From the NCBI RefSeq assembly GCF_001427385.1, contig NZ_LMGJ01000033.1, forward strand, positions 62,001-126,000: a stretch of DNA of 64,000 bases, in the 5' to 3' direction. Source of the DNA: Mesorhizobium sp. Root157. Lineage in GTDB: Bacteria; Pseudomonadota; Alphaproteobacteria; Rhizobiales; Rhizobiaceae. The notes under the pieces were generated by a model. That model did not search any database, was not told the origin of the DNA, and saw nothing but the letters and a program-made list of their open reading frames with translations. This document shows positions 29,066 through 38,677 of this stretch, one piece after another. Positions within the stretch are counted from its first letter, which is position 1. Each line of letters starts with the position of its first letter. Made by a program: the position numbers and the translations under genes.

Positions 29066-29141
29066 GCCGCTTTAGCTCAGTTGGTAGAGCACATCATTCG
29101 TAATGATGGGGTCAGGTGTTCGAGTCACCTAAGCGGCACCA
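29066..29141 (+). tRNA. tRNA-Thr (anticodon CGU)
   Basis: A 76-nt cloverleaf. The acceptor stem GCCGCTT pairs with AAGCGGC (29131-29137), with discriminator A and encoded CCA. The D loop is GCTCAGTTGGTAGAGC, the anticodon arm ATCATTCGTAATGAT with anticodon CGT, and the T arm AGGTGTTCGAGTCACCT. The encoded CCA and neighbouring atypical DNA make it a candidate integration site, but no repeat of its 3' end was found downstream. Confidence 0.96.
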
Positions 29142-29438
29142 ATGATTTCAATCACTTACCGGCGAACTTCCCAACAGTCCGTTTCACCTACTCACCAAAT
29201 ACTCACAGGTGAGGTGGTGAGTTCTACACCCCGCGCGCATGTCACAGAAGCGCCGCCAACACATATTCTCCGAGCATTGCACCGGCCAACACTATTGCGC
29301 CGTGCTGCCTGTGCGGGCAGCCGATTCACCAGCGCAACGGCGAATGGACGACAACATCCTACCCCAGCAAAAGCACCCGAAGCTGATCGTTGTCATCGCC
29401 TTCTACCGTGGCGAGGTGCCGCAAGGAACCACGATCTC
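29142..29438. other. Spacer between tRNA-Thr and the autotransporter 3' end
   Basis: No credible gene is seen in these ~300 bases. Base composition is lower in GC than the surroundings. A short imperfect inverted pair CACCTACTCACC / GGTGAGGTGGTGAG (about 29186-29221) is the only notable structure. It could be the remnant of a tRNA-targeted integration, but no integrase piece is recognisable. Confidence 0.4.
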
Positions 29439-32400
29439 TCACCATTTCACACTGAGGCCGATATTGGCGCCGAAGGCGTTGCTGTCACCGAAATCTCTGA
29501 GACTGGCGTTCGCGAACACTTCGCCATTGATGGCATAACGGCCGTCAGCCCAACTCAGCGATCCGCCTACACCCAGCCCGCCCCATAGAGCCTGATTCTC
29601 ACTGATCAGGCGAACACCAGAAACGTCGGTTTTCGACCCATCCAGGAAATCGTAATAGAGATTTGCGATGCCATAGATGTGGGTGCGGCTGACCTGTCCA
29701 GCCTTGTCCGCCCACTGATTTTCGTAGTCGGTGGAAATACCGAACCGGCCAACGAGACGATCAGCGTCAGCAAGTGACACGGATGCGCCATATGGATCGG
29801 TGAAAGTGTCGAAGCTGATTGAGGAATAGGCAAGCTGCACTTGTGGCGTCAGCGACCATTGGCCGGTCAGCGGAACCCTCTGCCCGCTCTCCAAACTCAA
29901 CGCGTAGCCAAAGCCCTTGTTGCCATCGACAAGCTTGTTGGCCAACGTCCAGGACGTCAGATCGCTCCTGTACCAGGTCGCCTGTGCCTGTGCATCAACA
30001 TAGAAGCCTCTGTTGCCGTACCAGGTAAGTGCGCCGCTTAACCCGTAGCCGGCGGCGTCGATCGCACCGTCGCCGAAGTGCGAAGACACGCGTGAGGAGA
30101 CAGTTCCATAGTGAAACGCGCCCCCGCCGGTCAGAACGCCCGTCTCATTCTCATGAAGCAGGGCGTCGACACCGGCCTGCAATCTCCAAGTAGCCGCGTC
30201 GTAGTTGGTGCTGGAGGTTGATGCTTGAGGCTTGAATTCCGCATGGGCAGCTTCGATACGTGCCCAGATGCCGCTTCCGTCGACCGGGCCCTGACCGGCA
30301 ACATCTGAACCCTGCGGCGTGGCACCGGCCCCCACGACCGGTTGCCGACACGCTGTTGGAGGGTGCCTAGTTCGTTGAAACGCTGCAGTACTCCCGCATA
30401 TGCTTCGTAAAGCGGTACGCCCGGTGCATAAAGCGGCTGGGGATCCGGAACGTCGGGATTGATATAGGATGAGCGCAGATACCAATCACCATCGGCCGGC
30501 GCCCCAAGCTCACCCTGATAGAGGCGGTAGGCATATGCGCCGCCCACCACTGCCTGATCGCCCTCGAATAGGTAGTCGCCGTTCAGAGAGAAAATGCCAT
30601 TCGACGCCCCTGCAACACTCACCACCTTGATGCCGTCATTTGTCTGGGCGCCAGCGCCACCAACATTCGCAATCGAAAGTGTGCTGTTTCCGAAGGTATC
30701 TCCGTCCACCACCAGCAGATCGGTGGTCGAGCCATCACCGCCCAACGCAGTGTTCAGGTGGACGGTGCCGCCGCTGCCGACGTAGTTCCCTGTGACGGTC
30801 AGCGCCGTGCCAGGCACGCTGCCGCCCAAGCGGACGACCCCGGCATTGTCGAGTGCACCAATCGTTTGGTCGAGGCCACCCAGATCGAGCGTGCCGCCGA
30901 CAAGCACGTTATGCGCCGATGCAGCGCTGAACGTATTCGCGGCTCCAGCCCGCAGGGTCCCACCCTCCACGGACGTTGTGCCGCTGTAGTTATTGGCGCC
31001 TGATAATGTCTCGGTACCGCCAAGGACCGTTAATCCGCCCGTGCCGGAGATGATGCCGGAGAACAAATCATTAGCGTTGGTCAGTGTCAGCGTCTTGTCA
31101 CCGAGATTGACTGCGCCACTGCCAGCGAGCCGCTGAACGTCCGCACCTGCTGCGGTTACCGCCGAGATGTCGAATGTGCCATTCGCCACCACGCGGCTGG
31201 AATTGCTCAGCGAACCAGTGCCGGCAAGCGCCAGCGCGCCAGCCTGGATCAGCGTCTCGCCATTGTAGGAGTTTGTGCCGGACAGCGTCAGCGTGGACGC
31301 ACCCGTCTTTGTCAAGGTGCCCGGGCCCGAGATCACACCCGTCAGCGTCAGCTCGGCGAGCGTCTCGATCATGCCGCCCGGGGCACCCAGCGTAATGTCG
31401 CGCACCGAACTGAACGCCGCCGTATTCCGCAAGGCACCGCCGTTGAACGTCAGCGAACCGGCCGCTGCGCCGAGATTATCGTCACTCGAAACCGACAGGG
31501 TGCCATCGAACAATGTCCATGGCGTGATCTCTGATGTTGCTCCGAGCAACGTCCAGGTGCTCGAACCGGTCTTCTCGTAAATGCCGAAGTTGCGATACTG
31601 CGCCGCAGTGCCGATCTTCGAGACGTCGAAATCCTCATCCAAATCGCCGCCCAGCCTCAGCGTGTCGGCCGCACTGAAGGCAACGACATTGCCGGTGATC
31701 ACCGAGCCCGCTTGAAGTTCCAGCGTATTGACGCCGCCCAGGAAGGTGACGGCATTGGCCGACACCGCTGCCGGTGCGCCCACGCCTTGACTGGCCCCGC
31801 CCATCGCGCCCGAAATGCTGCCCGCATTGATCAAGGTGATGTCGCTTCCCTTGACACCTTCACCGCCCAGTCCGCCGCGGCTGCCGGTCACACTACTATA
31901 TCGTCCCGCGCCACCTATGCCGCCGGTGATCGATCCACCCACCCCATTCACCACGGTGCCGCCACCGGTCACCCACACACCCGCCCCGCCATCACCGCCG
32001 CCGCCGAAAACAAGCACTCCGCCGCCTTTGCTGCCGCTCCCGCCTGTGATCTTTCCATTGTTGACTAGGCCACCGCCCGCCGCCAACACCATGCCCATGC
32101 CGCCGCCGCCACCGGCCTGCGTTGCGTTGTTGGCGCCACTCGTACCGCCGGTGATCTGGCCGCCGGCAGCCACCGCGACCAAAGCCGTCGAGAACACGCC
32201 CGCGCCGCTGCCGCCGGCGGCAACGCCTGAAGCCCCGGCTCCGCCACGGACACTGCCGGTCGACGTGATAGTGAGATCGACACTGGTACTGACGCCTACC
32301 CCGCCGCCGCCGCCGCCGCCGGCAGTGTTATTGACGCCAGTCACCTGCCCTGCGCCACCGGCCCCGCCGACGATGGCGGTGCTGATATCAGTCGCTGTCG

Positions 32401-32806
32401 TGACCACCAGCCCGGCCGCGCCCGTGGTTCCTGCCTGGCCCCGCGCTGGATGGGGGGTCACATTGCCCGCCCCCCGTGCGCCGCCGGGCGCGCCATTGCC
32501 GGTGGTGAGATCGACCGCGCCGCCTCCGCCAATGCCCCCGTCACTGGAGACGAGACTATCGCCGCCATCCTTGCCTGTCGCCTCGGCAAGATTGCCGTCA
32601 ACGCCAGCCTGCCCGTTTGGCGCGCCAGTGGCTCCTCCAATGCCGCCATCGGCCCATGCCGGAGCCCCGCTCAGGGCAAGCGCCCCGGCCAAGGCGACAA
32701 TGGAAGCGCCATTCCGCCATACGTGCTTTTTTGTGGTCTGCACCGCAAACGAGCCGCCGAGATCGATCGCCGAACGCGCGCAAAATTGATGCTGGACTAC
32801 AGGCAT
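29439..32806 (-). pseudogene. Autotransporter (type Va, AIDA-like) interrupted by a one-base frameshift
   Basis: The first frame (from ATG 32806, with GAGGGGG six bases upstream) encodes an extended signal region (NGASIVALAGALALSGAPAW), a Gly-rich passenger, and autotransporter beta-strand repeats such as GVISGPGTLTKTGASTLTLS and SGIISGTGGLTVLGGTETLS. The second frame encodes the outer-membrane beta-barrel (~295 residues) ending in ...GLSVKW, the usual terminal aromatic. The frames join at a C5 tract (30329-30333, G5 in the mRNA): one extra base would give a continuous 1122-residue protein reading GNRSWGAGATPQGSDVAG. Without it, the protein ends at 30131 with no barrel and cannot be exported. 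This may be a real lesion, a slippage-controlled switch, or a sequencing error. Confidence 0.85.
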
Positions 32807-33223
32807 GGATGCCCCCTCTAAAGCGGAAGCGGCCAACCCCCGACGATGTTTTCTAACATCTACGATGGCTGAAATATACTTCGGGGAAAAGATAAGTACA
32901 AAACAAATATAATAAGCAGCTGGCCGGCGGCTTTGACTGACGTACTTTCATCCTTCGTACGGCGACGTTGGTGGATTATGCGCCAGTACTGCCTCTGCCC
33001 TCTTCTCCGGGAGCCGGTAGGCACTGGTTGGTGGAAATTACTCCCAGCATTCGGTCCCGCTGGAGAGCCGTCGCCAACCTCATGTCGGACGAGGCTGACC
33101 CGGCGGATCGGCACTTCAAAGCTTCTCTACTTCGCCCATTCTATCTTCCTGATCGAAGGCAAGCGGGCTCTGGTCAGCGGCTATTTCGAGGTGTGGGCAG
33201 AACGGGTCGGTGCATCCCGCCGC
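32807..33223. other. AT-rich spacer upstream of the autotransporter
   Basis: No gene is supported in these ~420 bases. The part next to the autotransporter (32840-32930) is clearly more AT-rich than the window, with runs such as GTACAAAACAAATATAATAA, and probably holds its promoter on the minus strand. The compositional change suggests that the autotransporter and its promoter were acquired. The remainder, toward the nnrS stop codon, shows only short unsupported frames. Confidence 0.4.
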
Positions 33224-34438
33224 CTACTCGGCCTTCGAGACGACCGGCAGGGCGCGTAGCTTCGGCTTGACCAACATGGTGCCGAAGATTGCCGCATAGC
33301 CGAGGAACGCTGCCGCCCACAACCCTGCCGACATATCGATGAGCACGGTCATATCCGGCATGAAAGCCGCTGCAATGCGAACCAATGCGGCAAACGCGAC
33401 AAGCGCATAGATAGCGCAGTTGCCGTTGCTGGCGCGCAGTTCCCGCCCGGTATGTCCAAGCGTTGCGCGGGTCATCACGGCTAGTGTCATGGAGCCGACT
33501 GCACCGACGCCGAAGGCGTGCAACCCGGCAGCGGGAAGGAATGCGTCGGGCAAGAGCGCTTGAAGCCCAGCAAGCAGGAAGCCCGCCGGTATGAACAGAT
33601 AGGCCACATGCAGCACCACGACGAGCGGATCGCGCAAGGTGCGCTCACCCGCCCAGCGGGAAAGCCGCAAAAGATTGAGGCCCGCCGCTGCGATCATGAC
33701 CCAGCCAGTGGCCGGTAGTTCGGGCGCAAAGGTCCACGCCGCCAGCGCCAGCGCCGAGACGATGATGATTGCCGCATCCAGCCGGTTGAAGGGCACCGGC
33801 AAACGCCCCGGATTTTCGCGCACCAGCCAGTTGCGGGTGAAACTGGGGATGATGCGGCCACCTATGATGGTGATGAGCATGATGGCGGCACCGATGCCCA
33901 GCCGGCGCGACACATCGGAAATGCCCTGGAAATGGGCCTCCAGATGGAACGCCGCATTGGCGAGGAAAAGCACGCTGACAGGCACAACGACCTTGAGGTT
34001 GCGCCAATTGCGCCCGGCGACGATCTCGATTGCCGCTGCCAGGGCAACCGCAAGCAGGAAGGCGCAATCGATGACCGCCGCGCCCATCCATCCGATTTGC
34101 GCCGAGAAGGCGACGGCCACCCGGCCTGCAAACCAGAGCACGACAAGCCCCAGAAGCGGCAGGCCCTGCACCGGCAGGCGTCCCGTCCAGTTTGGAATGG
34201 CCGTCAACAGGAATCCGGTGACGATGGCGGCAAGATAGCCGAACAGCATCTCGTGGATGTGCCAATCGACGGGAGCGAACACACTGGCAGTTTCGACGGT
34301 CCCGTGGAACAGCGGCAACCAGAAGATGATCGAGGCGCCGGCATGGAGGGCTCCAAGCAGGAAGAACGGGCGGAACCCGTAGGAAAGGACCGCCGGGTAG
34401 TTGCCGGGCCTGGTGCGAGGAATTGCCATGTCGATCAT
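33224..34438 (-). CDS. nnrS: NnrS family heme/copper membrane protein
   Basis: A 404-residue polytopic inner-membrane protein with about 12 helices. NnrS hallmarks are YGFRPFFLLGALHAG near the N-terminus, HIHEMLFGYLAAIVTGFLLT with conserved histidines, and AFGVGAVGSMTLAVMTRATLG. NnrS proteins contain heme and copper and protect against nitrosative stress or support denitrification. It lies downstream of the pseudoazurin gene on the same strand (147-base gap) and next to an NnrR-type regulator. The start is either ATG 34438 or ATG 34429; neither has a strong ribosome site. Confidence 0.93.
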   Translation of the reverse strand: MIDMAIPRTRPGNYPAVLSYGFRPFFLLGALHAGASIIFWLPLFHGTVETASVFAPVDWHIHEMLFGYLAAIVTGFLLTAIPNWTGRLPVQGLPLLGLVVLWFAGRVAVAFSAQIGWMGAAVIDCAFLLAVALAAAIEIVAGRNWRNLKVVVPVSVLFLANAAFHLEAHFQGISDVSRRLGIGAAIMLITIIGGRIIPSFTRNWLVRENPGRLPVPFNRLDAAIIIVSALALAAWTFAPELPATGWVMIAAAGLNLLRLSRWAGERTLRDPLVVVLHVAYLFIPAGFLLAGLQALLPDAFLPAAGLHAFGVGAVGSMTLAVMTRATLGHTGRELRASNGNCAIYALVAFAALVRIAAAFMPDMTVLIDMSAGLWAAAFLGYAAIFGTMLVKPKLRALPVVSKAE

Positions 34439-34585
34439 TTCATTTGCACGGCAAGGCAAGTCCCCCCGGATCTTGCCTTGCCGGCGGAGCTGCCACAAAA
34501 CCGGCGTACGATCCGGGGCGCTCCATTACATTCCTGGAATGCGCGATCTGCCGATCGCGTGCCGGTTGTATCACCGGCCAGCGGT

Positions 34586-35026
34586 TCAGTTGGCCGGCAC
34601 TTCAGCCAAGAGGGCTTCGAACACCTTCTTGGCCTTGCCCATCTGCTTGACCGTCTTGGCCGCATCGAGATTGACCGGCTTGCCGACGACAACGAGGGCA
34701 ACCATGCCCATGCCGTAGTGCGGCGTGCACTTGACGCCGTACACGCCTTCCTTATCCAGAGTGACCGTGATCTGCTCGTTCATCTTGCCCTTGAACGGCT
34801 CGGCGCCGTCGGGGATCATTCCCTTGATGCTTTCGGCATCATGACCCTTGTCGGTCGGCACGAAAGTAATCGTATCGCCGGGCTGCGCCTGAATAAAATC
34901 GGGCTGGAAAACCATGGCACCCTTGTCGCCCTTGTTGAGCATCTGGACCTGATGGTCCGCAGCCTGGGCAGCGCCTGCCATCATCAGGGCGGCGATTGCA
35001 ACCGCCATTGCGATCTTGTTTCTCAT
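34586..35026 (-). CDS. Pseudoazurin (periplasmic type 1 copper protein)
   Basis: A 146-residue blue copper electron carrier with signal peptide ([20 protein letters not shown], cut near residue 23). All four copper ligands are present: H62 (TDKGHDAES), C100, H103 and M108 in [11 protein letters not shown]. It donates electrons to nitrite reductase in denitrifiers and can feed other periplasmic acceptors. No nirK is in the window, so the acceptor here is open; the cbb3 oxidase 9 kb away is one possibility. A FixK/NnrR-type box lies 64 bases upstream of the start. ATG 35026 is preceded by AAAGGCAAG. Confidence 0.95.
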   Translation of the reverse strand: MRNKIAMAVAIAALMMAGAAQAADHQVQMLNKGDKGAMVFQPDFIQAQPGDTITFVPTDKGHDAESIKGMIPDGAEPFKGKMNEQITVTLDKEGVYGVKCTPHYGMGMVALVVVGKPVNLDAAKTVKQMGKAKKVFEALLAEVPAN

Positions 35027-35089
35027 GATCTTGCCTTTCATTTTGTGCGACGTTGAAATGGTGTCTAAGCCGCAGCAGAGTGATAAACG

Positions 35090-35103
35090 TTGCTGCAACG
35101 CAA
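35090..35103. promoter_or_regulatory. FNR/FixK/NnrR-type box upstream of pseudoazurin
   Basis: TTGCTGCAACGCAA fits TTG[AC]-N6-[GT]CAA. It sits 64 bases before the pseudoazurin ATG and 117 before the NnrR start, so it may serve both divergent genes. Confidence 0.65.
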
Positions 35104-35220
35104 ACAAAGCCGGGATCATCCGAAAAGATGGTACCGGTCGAGCCTTGCGGGCAAAGCAACCGTTTTGAACACCGTGGGACACGTGCACGCCCCGTCGACC
35201 GCAAAACAGGAAAGAGCGAC

Positions 35221-35922
35221 TTGAGCCGCCTCGACCGAACATTGATAGCCGACCTGGCACCCTTTCAGGGTATGCATGCTGCCGACCTCGACACCATGCT
35301 CGGACAGGCCAGATCCATGCGGATCGTCAAGGAAACCGCCATCTTCGAGCAGGAAGGCGAAGCGCATTCCTTTTTCCTTCTGCTCGACGGGCATGTCCGG
35401 GTGGTAAAGACCACACCGGACGGCCAGCAGGTCATCGTGCGCTATATCAGCCCCGGCGAACTTCTGGGCATAGCACGCGCGCTCGGCCGCACGACCTATC
35501 CGGCAAGCGCCATCGCCGCGGTGGATTGCGTGGCGCTGGCATGGCCAAGCCGGTTGTGGTCGGAATTCGCCGCCGCCTTTCCAAGCTTCGGCGCCAACAC
35601 CTACAAGGCCGTCGGCGCGCGACTGCAGGATGCGCATGCGCGCGTGATCGAGATGTCGACGGAACAAGTGGACCGGCGCGTTGCTCATGCACTGCTGAAA
35701 TTGATCCAGCAGACCGGCAGGAAGACCGAGGATGGGCTGCTGATCGATTTCCCACTCTCGCGCCAGGATATCGCCGACATGACTGGAACAACCTTACATA
35801 CGGTGAGCCGCCTGATGACGGTGTGGGAAGAAAGGGGCCTGGTGAAAAGCGGCAGGCAGAAGGTGACGGTCGTGCAGCCACACAAGCTGCTTCTGCTGGC
35901 CGAAGGGCACGTCGACAAGTAA
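35221..35922 (+). CDS. nnrR: Crp/Fnr family regulator, NnrR-type
   Basis: A 233-residue regulator: cyclic-nucleotide-binding-like beta roll (about 10-125, [20 protein letters not shown]), dimerisation helix, and a winged HTH ([20 protein letters not shown]). There is a single cysteine and no N-terminal cysteine cluster, so it is not an Fe-S FNR. The recognition helix with HTVSR resembles NnrR/DNR-like NO-responsive regulators as I recall them. The start TTG 35221 is preceded by GGAAAGAG; longer in-frame starts lack a ribosome site. Neighbouring pseudoazurin, nnrS and hemoglobin genes are plausible targets through boxes at 35090 and 38964. Confidence 0.85.
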   Translation: MSRLDRTLIADLAPFQGMHAADLDTMLGQARSMRIVKETAIFEQEGEAHSFFLLLDGHVRVVKTTPDGQQVIVRYISPGELLGIARALGRTTYPASAIAAVDCVALAWPSRLWSEFAAAFPSFGANTYKAVGARLQDAHARVIEMSTEQVDRRVAHALLKLIQQTGRKTEDGLLIDFPLSRQDIADMTGTTLHTVSRLMTVWEERGLVKSGRQKVTVVQPHKLLLLAEGHVDK

Positions 35923-35982
35923 GCAGCCGGGCGGCGGCCTCACATGAGGTCGACCAGATTCGTGCGTTCGCGCCGGCTTTTT

Positions 35983-36447
35983 CTACAAGCTGTCTTCGAA
36001 GATTGGCTGGATATCGACCGTGCTCTCGCCACGGCTGAAGGCCACTGCAAGCCGGAAGCTGTGGGCGATGCGCAGCGCACGGTCCATGAACAGGGCCGCA
36101 ACCTCCGGCGGGCAGAGGCGTTGGACGGTTGCGCGAAACAGGGTCAGCCAGCGCCGGAAATGCGCTTCCCCCAGGCCTGGAATGGCCAGATGCGGCGGTA
36201 GCGGCCGGCCGTCGTAGCGCGATGTTCTGAGCAGGACCGACGACCAGAAATCGCACATCTTGGCGAGATGGTGCGGCCACTCGTCCGGCGAAATGCGGCT
36301 GTTGAAGACCGGCGCAAGCAATTCGTCGCGACGGATCTGGTCATAGAAACCATGCACGACCGCGTGCACCATGTTCTCATCGAGGATTTCGGGCAAGGGC
36401 ACGCCGTCGACGACGATGGTCTTCCTGCTGGTGGTTTGTTCGTTCAT
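35983..36447 (-). CDS. Group III truncated hemoglobin
   Basis: A 154-residue 2-on-2 globin. Group III features are the VVHGFYDQIRRDELLAPVF helix, the DEWPHHLAKMCDFWSSVLL segment and the proximal heme ligand H96 in GEAHFRRWLTLF. Such globins bind O2 and NO and are tied to nitrosative stress or low-oxygen respiration. It is the last gene of an operon (membrane protein, DUF2249, DUF59, globin) starting near 38.9 kb. ATG 36447 with GGAAG upstream was chosen; a longer frame would overlap the DUF59 gene. Confidence 0.93.
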   Translation of the reverse strand: MNEQTTSRKTIVVDGVPLPEILDENMVHAVVHGFYDQIRRDELLAPVFNSRISPDEWPHHLAKMCDFWSSVLLRTSRYDGRPLPPHLAIPGLGEAHFRRWLTLFRATVQRLCPPEVAALFMDRALRIAHSFRLAVAFSRGESTVDIQPIFEDSL

Positions 36448-36460
36448 GCTTCCGCTTCCA

Positions 36461-36784
36461 TCAGGCGAGGCCAAGTCTCTGTCGTGCGCTGTCATTCATC
36501 ATTTCCGGCAACCAGGCCGGCTCGTATGTAAGGCGGACCTCGGCAAACTGCACCCCCGCTACCGACCATGCGGCATTTTCCACCGCCTCTTTCAGGTAGC
36601 CGGTGGCCGGGCAGCCCTTGGTCGTCGTCGTCATCTCGATCTGCGCGATGCCGCCCTCTGCGATGGCAACGTCGTAGATGAGGCCGAGATCGATGACATT
36701 CTCGCCGAGTTCCGGGTCGATCACCACCCGCAAGGCCTCGATCACGTCGGCGGCCAGCGGCATTGTTGGTTCACCGTCATTCAC
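36461..36784 (-). CDS. DUF59 iron-sulfur cluster assembly factor
   Basis: A 107-residue MIP18/SufT/PaaD-like protein. It shows VIEALRVVIDPELGENVIDL and TTTTKGCPATGYLKEAV with the conserved cysteine used in Fe-S handling. Related proteins help mature or repair Fe-S clusters, which are damaged by NO. This fits its place between the DUF2249 and hemoglobin genes. GTG 36784 was selected because GCAGAGG lies upstream and it begins 5 bases after the DUF2249 stop; ATG 36763 is an alternative that removes 7 residues. Confidence 0.9.
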   Translation of the reverse strand: MNDGEPTMPLAADVIEALRVVIDPELGENVIDLGLIYDVAIAEGGIAQIEMTTTTKGCPATGYLKEAVENAAWSVAGVQFAEVRLTYEPAWLPEMMNDSARQRLGLA

Positions 36785-36789
36785 AACGT

Positions 36790-37311
36790 CTACCTCTGCG
36801 GGTTGCCGGCGCGGATCACCACACGGAAATGCCCCTCCGGTTCCATCTGGCCGCGCCAACTGTGGCCGCGGGCTTCCAATTCCTCGAACAGGAACACCGG
36901 CTCCCGCGGCAACAGGGCGGCAATGGTCTGCCCGGGTTGAAGCGCTTCCACGCCTTCCAGCGTCTTCACCATCGGCTCCGGCGGCTCGAGATCGCGATTG
37001 TCGAGTTCATCGACGGGAGCCGGCCAGGCATCGCCAGACTGGTCGGCCATCGCGGTGCGTTGTTCCGCTTCGGCCGCAGCACCGCTCGGGGTGAAGATCA
37101 CTTCCCAGTCGCCATTGCCGATCTCGCGCGCCGATGCATCGAACCCACGCGCGCCAAGAACCTGGAACAAGGGCAGTGGCTTGAAAGTGGCGAAGAGACG
37201 CAGGCTTTGGCCAGGCGCCAACGCGGACACCGCCTGCATGATGAGGCTGAAGGGTTCGCCGCCATCGCGCAGAACCGGCCGAACGTCGAGGTCGTAATAG
37301 GGTTGCGTCAT
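36790..37311 (-). CDS. Protein with two DUF2249 domains
   Basis: A 173-residue cytoplasmic protein. Two homologous DUF2249 domains are seen, at about residues 5-75 (LDVRPVLRDGGEPFSLIMQA) and 95-170 (NRDLEPPEPMVKTLEGVEAL). Each has the fold's PLPLFQVLGARGFD / REPVFLFEELEARGHSW element, related to the TusA-like SirA fold but without the TusA cysteine. DUF2249 proteins commonly sit with hemerythrin, NnrS or denitrification genes; the biochemical function is unknown. ATG 37311 follows a strong GGAGG. It is 19 bases downstream of the polytopic membrane protein gene and 5 bases upstream of DUF59. Confidence 0.88.
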   Translation of the reverse strand: MTQPYYDLDVRPVLRDGGEPFSLIMQAVSALAPGQSLRLFATFKPLPLFQVLGARGFDASAREIGNGDWEVIFTPSGAAAEAEQRTAMADQSGDAWPAPVDELDNRDLEPPEPMVKTLEGVEALQPGQTIAALLPREPVFLFEELEARGHSWRGQMEPEGHFRVVIRAGNPQR

Positions 37312-37330
37312 CAAGAAACCTCCAGTCGGA

Positions 37331-38677
37331 TCATCGCGAGGATGAGAGGAAAAGCCGGGGCCTGGCCGTGCCTTCCGGTAGACGAGCGGCAATGGCGACG
37401 TTGAACAGGCGGCGCACCAGCACCATTTCCACCACCAGCGCCACGGTGGCGCAAAGCGTTGCGAGCGCCGCCAGACGGAACAGGTCCGGCATGCCGGCAA
37501 GCAGGGCTGCGGTACCGACGAGCACGCCGCAGAAATACAGTGCAAACCATGGCATGTCTCGCTTTTCCACGACTAGGTCCTGGACACGCGGCGTCGGCTT
37601 GCGCCCCATCACCGGACCATAGCATTCCAGCCAGGTCAGGAACGGAACGATCTTGTATAGCTGCGACAGCCCAAGGCCGCTCAGCCAACCGAAAGCGACG
37701 AGATAAACGAGCGCGGCGATGTTCTGGCCAAGGGTGCCGGTGGCCACCAACGCGACAAGCAAGGCGACCGAGAGATAAAGTGCGGCAAAGGCCCCGATGG
37801 CGGAGCGGCTGTTCAACTCGATGTTGCGCCGTTTGCGGTGGCGATAGAAAAAGACAAGGTCGACGCCATAGAGGACGACCGCGACAAGCATGGCCAGGCA
37901 TGCGGCATGCCATGCGGCACCCGGCCCGCCGAGCATCCTTTCCACCGGAACGGCGACCAGAACCAGGAAAAGAGCAGCACAGCTGCTCCACAGCACGGTC
38001 GTTCCTGTGGCGCGCTCCTTGTCCGGCGACAGCATGAACATCGGCAACAGCCGATAGCTGACCCCGATCGCGGTCAGTGTCAGCCAGCCGCCGAAGCCTG
38101 CGGTCACATGCAGCGGCAACGCTTCCCCGCGCCAGTCGACAGCATGACCTGCCGGCGCGAAACCCGACAGCAGCGAAGCAAACAGAACCCCGATCGAAGC
38201 CGTCGCGACCAGGCAAGCCAATCCCGCGGCAACGAACCGGGCCGGAAGCGGCAACGGCCGGCCACTCAACAGCGTGCGGCCAAGCACGACGACGACAAGC
38301 CCGAAGCCCATCGGCAGAAGAACTCCGGCGATCGGAAGGAAAGCGATACCGATCTCCAGATCGCCCGAAAGCTGCAGAAAGCCGGCGAGAAGCGAGGCCA
38401 GCCCCGCGACAAGGCATATCAACGCCGGCAGCACCAGTTGCGCGCCAATGAGCGGTTGCGCGACCAGCACCGGCACGAACTGGAACAACGCACCGCACAT
38501 CAGGAGGCTCAGCCAGCCGATGGTGACCATATGCACCAGCACAAGCGTCTGCGGGTCTTCCACCGCTGTGGACGGAAACCCGTAGCCCAGGACAATCATC
38601 GTCTGGGCACCGAGCAGGCAAACCAGCGCGGCGGCAAAAAAGGCCATCGTCCAGCGCGAAAGGGCCGCTCCCATCAT
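37331..38677 (-). CDS. Polytopic membrane protein with repeated H-x-T-x-G histidine motif
   Basis: A 448-residue inner-membrane protein with about 12 helices. Two helices carry similar patterns: H49 in VHMVTIGWLSLLMCGALFQF and H190 in LHVTAGFGGWLTLTAIGVSY, each followed by a proline-ended helix (VPVL, LLPMF). The His-x-x-x-Gly helices recall heme-ligating helices of heme-copper oxidase subunit I and NnrS-like proteins, but no copper-site or tyrosine motif was identified. It heads the operon with DUF2249, DUF59 and hemoglobin. A role in heme- or NO-related membrane chemistry is an inference. Confidence 0.8.
   Translation of the reverse strand: MMGAALSRWTMAFFAAALVCLLGAQTMIVLGYGFPSTAVEDPQTLVLVHMVTIGWLSLLMCGALFQFVPVLVAQPLIGAQLVLPALICLVAGLASLLAGFLQLSGDLEIGIAFLPIAGVLLPMGFGLVVVVLGRTLLSGRPLPLPARFVAAGLACLVATASIGVLFASLLSGFAPAGHAVDWRGEALPLHVTAGFGGWLTLTAIGVSYRLLPMFMLSPDKERATGTTVLWSSCAALFLVLVAVPVERMLGGPGAAWHAACLAMLVAVVLYGVDLVFFYRHRKRRNIELNSRSAIGAFAALYLSVALLVALVATGTLGQNIAALVYLVAFGWLSGLGLSQLYKIVPFLTWLECYGPVMGRKPTPRVQDLVVEKRDMPWFALYFCGVLVGTAALLAGMPDLFRLAALATLCATVALVVEMVLVRRLFNVAIAARLPEGTARPRLFLSSSR

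Noticed and set aside
29066-29141. attL/attR pair at tRNA-Thr
   Set aside because: No second copy of the tRNA 3' end was found in the window and no integrase gene is present.
32968-33270. Short plus-strand frames in the spacer after the autotransporter
   Set aside because: Arginine/proline-rich, no ribosome site, and overlapping the 3' end of nnrS in the opposite strand.
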